Source: JAFAQB01 sp045808425 (GTDB lineage Archaea; Thermoproteota; Nitrososphaeria; Nitrososphaerales; Nitrososphaeraceae). From it: 9,412 bases of DNA. The position numbers were made by a program, and so were the translations under genes. The notes under the pieces are model-generated. The model made no database searches, was not told the DNA's origin, and saw nothing but the letters and a program-made list of their open reading frames with translations. Positions 6,298-9,412 of the stretch are shown in pieces (positions within the stretch are counted from its first letter, which is position 1; the number at the start of each line of letters is the position of its first letter). The DNA lies in the NCBI GenBank assembly GCA_045808425.1, contig JBJMFM010000311.1, forward strand, positions 1-9,412, read 5' to 3'.

Positions 6298-6670
6298 TTG
6301 TTCTTGATTATTGCAATTACTCTTATTCTCCTCTGCGATTTGCGCAGCACGCAAAGAGTAAAAGGCTAATGCTGACTTGCCTATATCAGGAAATGAACTA
6401 ACTTTTAATCCCAAGTCATCTTGACACTCTTGAATAATACGTGCATAGTGCTCCTTTTTATCATCCTCTCCTTTATTCTTGGCTATGACATATCCTTTCC
6501 AAGCTTTGTGCAAAGCGCGCTAATAATTTTGACCTACCTGTATTAACCATATAATCTTGTTTTTTCCTTGATTTGTAGTAGGTACGAAGAGCGAATAGGT
6601 CATATCTTCCACGTCGGTTAAATTTGTGATATTTCATTGTGAATAGTTTTGCTTGAGTGTTGGTACTCCA

Positions 6671-6910
6671 TTAGTTTTTGGAGTTTAAAAATTTTTTCGC
6701 ACGAGTAATACTATGAGAAGTATGTGAGGTATTTTGAGTAATCTTTTGATAAGTACTTGACAAACCATTGTCTAACCATGCTGCATCAATACCTTTAGTC
6801 CAGTATACACACGCTTGTGAATATTTGCATACAAGACACGATGTAGCAGTGGGTCTATAACGATGCTCTCTACTATAGCGATTGAAACTATTCAGGGTTC
6901 TTAGTGTTCC
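6671..6910 (-). pseudogene. Cys-containing reading frame without start codon
   Basis: A 79-codon open frame begins after an in-frame TGA at 6911-6913, inside the end of the proteasome-like gene, and stops at 6671-6673. It contains TATSCLVCKYSQACVYWTKG (a C-x2-C, then a third Cys seven residues on), then IDAAWLDNGLSSTYQKIT and a basic end RAKKFLNSKN. There is no ATG or GTG; the first TTG lies more than half way through. It looks like a degraded gene end rather than random sequence, but I recognise no family. The strong TATA box of the next gene lies within its last codons, suggesting its own 3' end is no longer constrained. Confidence 0.35.
6684..6691 (-). promoter_or_regulatory. TATA box upstream of the split hypothetical gene
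   Basis: On the minus strand TTTTTAAA, preceded by the BRE-like CGAAAAAA, is centred 51 nt upstream of the ATG at 6637. That predicts a transcript with a leader of about 25 nt, and so supports 6637 as a real gene start. Confidence 0.45.
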
Positions 6911-7614
6911 TCAGGTATATAATAGTCATTAATAACACTCTCTTTTATTTTCACTAAACGTCCTCCGGCATTTTTTTCATACCTTTTATTGTCATCGTCA
7001 GAAGGGTAGTAATCAATTCTGCCATCTGTAAGAGGTTTATTAGGTATGAATTTAATTTGTGGATATGGTTTGTCCAAGCCAGTTCCGACAGCCATATCAA
7101 GTTCAAATTTTTCAATATATCTTACGGCGAAAAACCCTAAGTCTGCTGCCTCGTCCATAGTTATGTTTTCATGCCAATGTTTCTTCAGATAAATTGCAGG
7201 GAATGGCGAGCCTGAACCTATTGCCTTATATCTCTTAATATATTCTGGTCTACCATCTTGATAAAAATACATTACCTTAGAATCTACACTGGTACTGATT
7301 CCTACTAACACATCAAAATTGTAATGACTTCCATAGTGCGCATCTAATGAACGCATTATATTTCTTATTCTTATGGTCAGTTCGTCTACTCTAATTCCAT
7401 GTTGTTTATTTTGCGTTTCAACACCGTATTCTCTTAGGTGTGCCCTAAAATCTTCGAATGGTTCTCTATTTCCAGCAAAAGCAGTTAATACTCCCCTTAA
7501 CTCACCAGTGATTTTATAATCATAATCAAAATTGCTCCCACCATTTATTATGAATTTTGTATCTGCAACTAAGATGACTCCATCAATACAGTTCACAGCT
7601 AATGCGTAGGGAAT
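6901..7614 (-). CDS. proteasome-fold (Ntn-hydrolase-like) protein with non-standard 5' end
   Basis: The protein resembles 20S proteasome subunits. Seen, numbering from the GTG at 7596: CIDGVILVADTKF at 3-15, with D12 at the position of proteasome Asp17; YKI with K28 at the position of Lys33; the AFAGNREPFEDF helix entry at 39-50; GSGSPFPAIYL at 127-137, matching the conserved GSG loop; and the FELDMAVGTG strand at 164-173. The first beta strand, YALAV, is encoded upstream of the GTG, in a frame open to a TAA at 7633-7635. It would start at the ATT at 7612-7614, exactly where the upstream TATA box predicts leaderless transcription. The position of the catalytic Thr is Ile or Pro here, so classical proteolysis is unlikely. 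The C-terminal 45 residues are a polar extension. Either it uses GTG 7596 or ATT, or the start codon has been lost. Archaeal homologues of unknown role are common. Confidence 0.75.
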   Translation of the reverse strand: MPYALAVNCIDGVILVADTKFIINGGSNFDYDYKITGELRGVLTAFAGNREPFEDFRAHLREYGVETQNKQHGIRVDELTIRIRNIMRSLDAHYGSHYNFDVLVGISTSVDSKVMYFYQDGRPEYIKRYKAIGSGSPFPAIYLKKHWHENITMDEAADLGFFAVRYIEKFELDMAVGTGLDKPYPQIKFIPNKPLTDGRIDYYPSDDDNKRYEKNAGGRLVKIKESVINDYYIPEEH

Positions 7615-7634
7615 GGCCTTAAGTACCTGCAGTT

Positions 7635-7642
7635 AGATATAG
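7635..7642 (-). promoter_or_regulatory. TATA box for the proteasome-like gene
   Basis: On the minus strand CTATATCT is centred at about 7638, 26 nt upstream of position 7612. The predicted start of transcription therefore falls on the ATT codon at 7612-7614, not on the GTG at 7596. The element overlaps the ribosome-binding region of the divergent zinc-ribbon gene, so the two promoters may interfere. Confidence 0.45.
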
Positions 7643-7650
7643 AAGGATAA

Positions 7651-7758
7651 ATGGATTGTCCACTTTGTAAAGACAACAAGGTAGTAGCTACTGACTCAAA
7701 AGATAAGGCGGGTTTTGAATACCGTTGTCTTAAATGTGGTCATAGATGGTCAACTTAG
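7651..7758 (+). CDS. 35-residue zinc-ribbon protein
   Basis: A very small protein with two Cys pairs, C3-P-L-C6 and C26-L-K-C29, the latter in the context FEYRCLKCGHRWST. This is the treble-clef/zinc-ribbon arrangement of TFIIB, TFS and many archaeal mini-proteins, with the usual 20-residue spacing and the aromatic GHRW ending; one Zn(II) should bind. It probably acts as a nucleic-acid or protein adaptor, but no specific function can be named. GAAGG at 7642-7646 lies 4 nt before the ATG, and TTAAG at 7619-7623 is a weak TATA candidate. It is transcribed divergently from the proteasome-like gene and is alone on its strand here. Confidence 0.72.
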   Translation: MDCPLCKDNKVVATDSKDKAGFEYRCLKCGHRWST

Positions 7759-7763
7759 AAGGG

Positions 7764-7780
7764 CACTGATAATAGCAGTG
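7764..7780. repeat. inverted repeat after the zinc-ribbon gene
   Basis: CACTG-ATAATAG-CAGTG begins 6 nt after the zinc-ribbon stop codon. It could form a small 3' hairpin in that mRNA. No T run follows, so it is not a typical terminator. The rest of 7781-7950 holds no gene I can support. Confidence 0.3.
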
Positions 7781-7950
7781 AGCGAATACAATGATCCCAT
7801 CAAACCTTTACCTTTTTGCAAAATGTATTTCACAGCAATGACAGTAGTTTTATCACCGGTATTGAACTATTCGTAGATGGGGGTGCGGCACAAATCTAAG
7901 TAAGTGATCTTGTACAAATAATAATATATCATCCTACTACTAGCTGTAGT

Positions 7951-8985
7951 TTACTTGGTAGTGTTTCTGAAGAATTTGAGTAGCTGATCTGCTAGAAAAT
8001 CTGGCCGCTCTTCTGGGATCCAATGTCCAGAGAGAGGAACTATGCCACCACGTACATCTGTAGCAAGTAACCTCATTGAATCTAATGCCGCTGTGCCAAA
8101 ACTATACTGTCCACCAAGAGCTAAAACAGGCATCGGAAGTTTAACCTTAGAATAATCTTTAATCTGTTCTGCACTTATTGGAAACGCTCTATAGTACTCA
8201 AAGCCGGCTCGCATTCCACCTGGAGCAGAATAGTGACTGACAAATTCGTCTATATCCTCTTTTGTGATAGCATCAGGATTATATGAATAATTTCTATAGA
8301 ACCAAGTAAGGTATTCTCTTTCTTTTCCTTCAACAAGTGTTTCTGGTATATCCCGTACCATATGAAATGGAACGTGCCATAAACGCGTTGAGTATATCGC
8401 TGAACCTAATCCTGTAATCGGAACATCGAGAATAACCAAGCTCTTAACCTCACTGGGATGAGCAGCAGCATACGAAAATGCTACTGGTGCACCGACATCA
8501 TGGCCAACTATAAATATGTTATTAAAGCCTAGCTGTGCAACTAACTGATGTATGTCTTCTGCTACAGTCTTGCCATCATATCCTGTAACTGGCTTTGAAG
8601 AGTCTCCAAGCCCTCTTAGATCAGGTGCGACTACAGTATAATTCTTCGCCAGTGCAGGCATAATATGTCTCCACTCATACCATGTTTGTGGCCATCCATG
8701 CAGCAAGACTATTGGATCGCCATGACCACCTATTACGTAGTGAAGTTGAATACCGTTAACAGATGTCATATGATGCGAAAAGGTCACATTATCAATATCA
8801 AAAGAAATGTCTTTTGGAACAAGAGGTTGTTCTTGTGGTTGTTGTCGTTGTGCTATTGCAGTATGATTTTGGTTTAATATTAGTGAGCTAACAAATAAAA
8901 TGCCGGTTGCAACGATAAGAATCGTATGAAACATTGCTGTCATATAAAATGAAAGATGAAATGAAGAGTTATCTTTCTCATTCAT
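7951..8985 (-). CDS. exported alpha/beta hydrolase, Cif-like epoxide hydrolase
   Basis: A 344-residue alpha/beta hydrolase with an N-terminal hydrophobic segment (about 15-37) and a likely cleavage site or linker after AIAQ (43-46), so it is secreted or anchored outside the membrane. Catalytic elements seen: oxyanion motif HGWP at 96-99; PDLRGLGDSSKP at 121-132; nucleophile elbow G161-H-D163-V-G with Asp, as in epoxide hydrolases and haloalkane dehalogenases; and H321 in SGHWIPEERPD. The usual acid site after strand 7 is Q293 (GGQYSFG). D187 in ILDVPITG matches the alternative acid position of the Pseudomonas epoxide hydrolase Cif. H204 (LWHVPFH) and Y264/Y265 (FEYYRA) match the ring-opening His/Tyr pair of Cif. 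The reaction is probably hydrolysis of an epoxide, substrate unknown. A TATA box 27 nt upstream suggests a leaderless mRNA. An internal Met15 is a less likely start. Confidence 0.87.
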   Translation of the reverse strand: MNEKDNSSFHLSFYMTAMFHTILIVATGILFVSSLILNQNHTAIAQRQQPQEQPLVPKDISFDIDNVTFSHHMTSVNGIQLHYVIGGHGDPIVLLHGWPQTWYEWRHIMPALAKNYTVVAPDLRGLGDSSKPVTGYDGKTVAEDIHQLVAQLGFNNIFIVGHDVGAPVAFSYAAAHPSEVKSLVILDVPITGLGSAIYSTRLWHVPFHMVRDIPETLVEGKEREYLTWFYRNYSYNPDAITKEDIDEFVSHYSAPGGMRAGFEYYRAFPISAEQIKDYSKVKLPMPVLALGGQYSFGTAALDSMRLLATDVRGGIVPLSGHWIPEERPDFLADQLLKFFRNTTK

Positions 8986-9008
8986 TACAAAATCTAATTA
9001 TTGGTAGG

Positions 9009-9016
9009 TAATAAAG
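9009..9016 (-). promoter_or_regulatory. TATA box for the epoxide hydrolase-like gene
   Basis: On the minus strand CTTTATTA is centred about 27 nt before the ATG at 8985, giving a leaderless or near-leaderless transcript. This supports the chosen start and an independent promoter, separate from the upstream gene that ends at 9124. Confidence 0.45.
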
Positions 9017-9075
9017 ATAGTAGTAATTCTGAATTAACCTGCAAAGAATGAGCTTATTGAGTTAGGAGCACTTAC

Positions 9076-9090
9076 TGTCAAATACTGACA
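9076..9090. promoter_or_regulatory. inverted repeat TGTCA-N5-TGACA
   Basis: Perfect 5-bp arms around a 5-nt spacer, about 60 nt upstream of the TATA box of the epoxide hydrolase-like gene and between it and the preceding gene. It has the geometry of a dimeric regulator site (15 bp). The short arms make chance quite possible. Confidence 0.25.
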
Positions 9091-9123
9091 CAAGTCTTGG
9101 GGACAGCTCAGCTGAGGTTATAA

Positions 9124-9412
9124 TCAAAAAACTCGATTTATTGTTATTTCCCCAGTTTCCTGCTCTTGCCTTTCCTCACCTACTTTGTCAGACATTTCAT
9201 CATAATCAGGTTCTTTTGATTCTTCTTTATCACCTTCAGTAGATGATTTTAGATTCTCTTTGGTCTTAGAAGATACAAACCTGATAGCATCATTTACTAC
9301 AGTAGCATTAGTAAGTAAATCAAGCTTCATCGAATAGCACTCTTTAGCTAATGATAATGCTTGTATCTTTTCTCTATTATCTACTGTATTTTGTGCTGTA
9401 TTCCATGCTTCT
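9124..9412 (-). CDS. hypothetical protein with acidic C-terminal tail, 5' end outside window
   Basis: The frame is open from the stop at 9124 to the window edge (last complete codon begins at 9411), giving 95 visible residues; the start lies beyond 9412. An internal ATG at 9330 is probably not the true start, because the upstream codons read EAWNTAQNTVDNREKIQALS and continue smoothly into LAKECYSMKLDLL. The first 55 visible residues look alpha-helical (heptad-like LSLAKECYSMKLDLLTNATVV, then DAIRFVSSKTKENLK). The last 40 are very acidic and probably disordered (EGDKEESKEPDYDEMSDKVGEERQEQE). Family not recognised. It lies upstream of, and in the same direction as, the epoxide hydrolase-like gene, with 138 nt between them. 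Confidence 0.62.
   Translation of the reverse strand, partial: EAWNTAQNTVDNREKIQALSLAKECYSMKLDLLTNATVVNDAIRFVSSKTKENLKSSTEGDKEESKEPDYDEMSDKVGEERQEQETGEITINRVF

Larger units (their letters stand above)
6112..6637 (-). pseudogene. hypothetical Glu-rich protein gene, split over two frames
   Basis: Two overlapping minus-strand frames appear to be parts of one gene. The first starts at ATG 6637 and runs 54 codons to a stop at 6473-6475; it begins MKYHKFNRRGRYDLFALRTY and is very basic. The second runs from just after a TAG at 6520-6522 to the stop at 6112. It has only a TTG start (6513) and reads HKAWKGYVIAKNKGEDD, then a helical part (KKEHYARIIQECQDDLG), then an acidic C-terminal half. Removing one base between 6517 and 6523 joins them as about 172 residues reading GRSKLL-RALHKAWKGY. 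The acidic half contains repeats: QIAEE twice, and ERFTDAYSENF / DRFTDDNAYRENF. No family recognised. Alternatively two separate small proteins, the second starting at TTG. Confidence 0.42.

Noticed and set aside
5294..7000. Mobile element that would explain the gene remnants
   Set aside because: I looked for transposase or integrase motifs, long terminal inverted repeats and flanking target duplications and found none that I can support.
8665..8877. Plus-strand 70-codon frame opposite the hydrolase
   Set aside because: Antisense to the conserved HGWP and signal-sequence region of the epoxide hydrolase-like gene; no independent support.
9107..9116. Perfect 10-bp palindrome CTCAGCTGAG
   Set aside because: Contained in a GC-richer patch just after a stop codon. 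It is short, has no T run and no spacing relation to a promoter, so chance is the simplest explanation.
1..9412. tRNA or other structured RNA genes
   Set aside because: No TTCGAAT-type T-loop with a pairing acceptor stem was found on inspection of the intergenic regions. A covariance-model search was not possible here.

Overview
The window is AT-rich DNA that looks archaeal and most resembles a low-GC ammonia-oxidising thaumarchaeote (Nitrososphaerales, Nitrosocosmicus-like). The evidence is indirect: archaeal-type TATA boxes about 26 nt upstream of several start codons, giving leaderless or near-leaderless transcripts; a proteasome-fold Ntn-hydrolase relative; a 35-residue zinc-ribbon protein; an exported enzyme whose signal sequence ends in AIAQ; and a FixC protein with a fused FixX ferredoxin domain. 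No marker gene is present, so the taxon is an inference.

Layout. Bases 1-769 carry little: an (AAAC)7 microsatellite, a short gene for a one-helix membrane protein that appears split by a -1 frameshift (321-475), and the promoter region of the next operon, with a perfect 17-bp palindrome. Bases 770-4733 are a tightly coupled plus-strand operon, etfB-etfA-fixCX, whose genes overlap by 4 nt and 1 nt. It encodes an electron-transfer flavoprotein and its membrane quinone oxidoreductase, with FixX fused as a C-terminal [4Fe-4S] domain. It should carry electrons from flavin dehydrogenases (for example acyl-CoA dehydrogenases) into the quinone pool; whether it bifurcates cannot be decided here. A minus-strand peroxiredoxin/thioredoxin-fold gene (4742-5293) converges on the operon with an 8-bp gap.

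From about 5294 to 6910 no intact gene is certain. There is an AT-rich spacer with two inverted repeats, then four minus-strand coding remnants: the C-terminal end of what may be a secreted beta-rich protein, the C-terminal end of a probable DUF72 protein, a hypothetical gene split over two frames, and a Cys-containing reading frame without a start codon. This looks like a decaying or repeatedly rearranged stretch. No transposase or integrase was recognised.

Bases 6901-7596 hold a minus-strand proteasome-like gene whose N-terminal strand is encoded upstream of any standard start codon and which has no Thr nucleophile. Divergent from it is the small zinc-ribbon gene (7651-7758). Bases 7951-8985 encode an exported or membrane-anchored alpha/beta hydrolase with a Cif-type epoxide hydrolase active site. 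The window ends inside a minus-strand gene of unknown function with an acidic C-terminal tail (9124 onward). No tRNA, rRNA, CRISPR array or mobile element was recognised.
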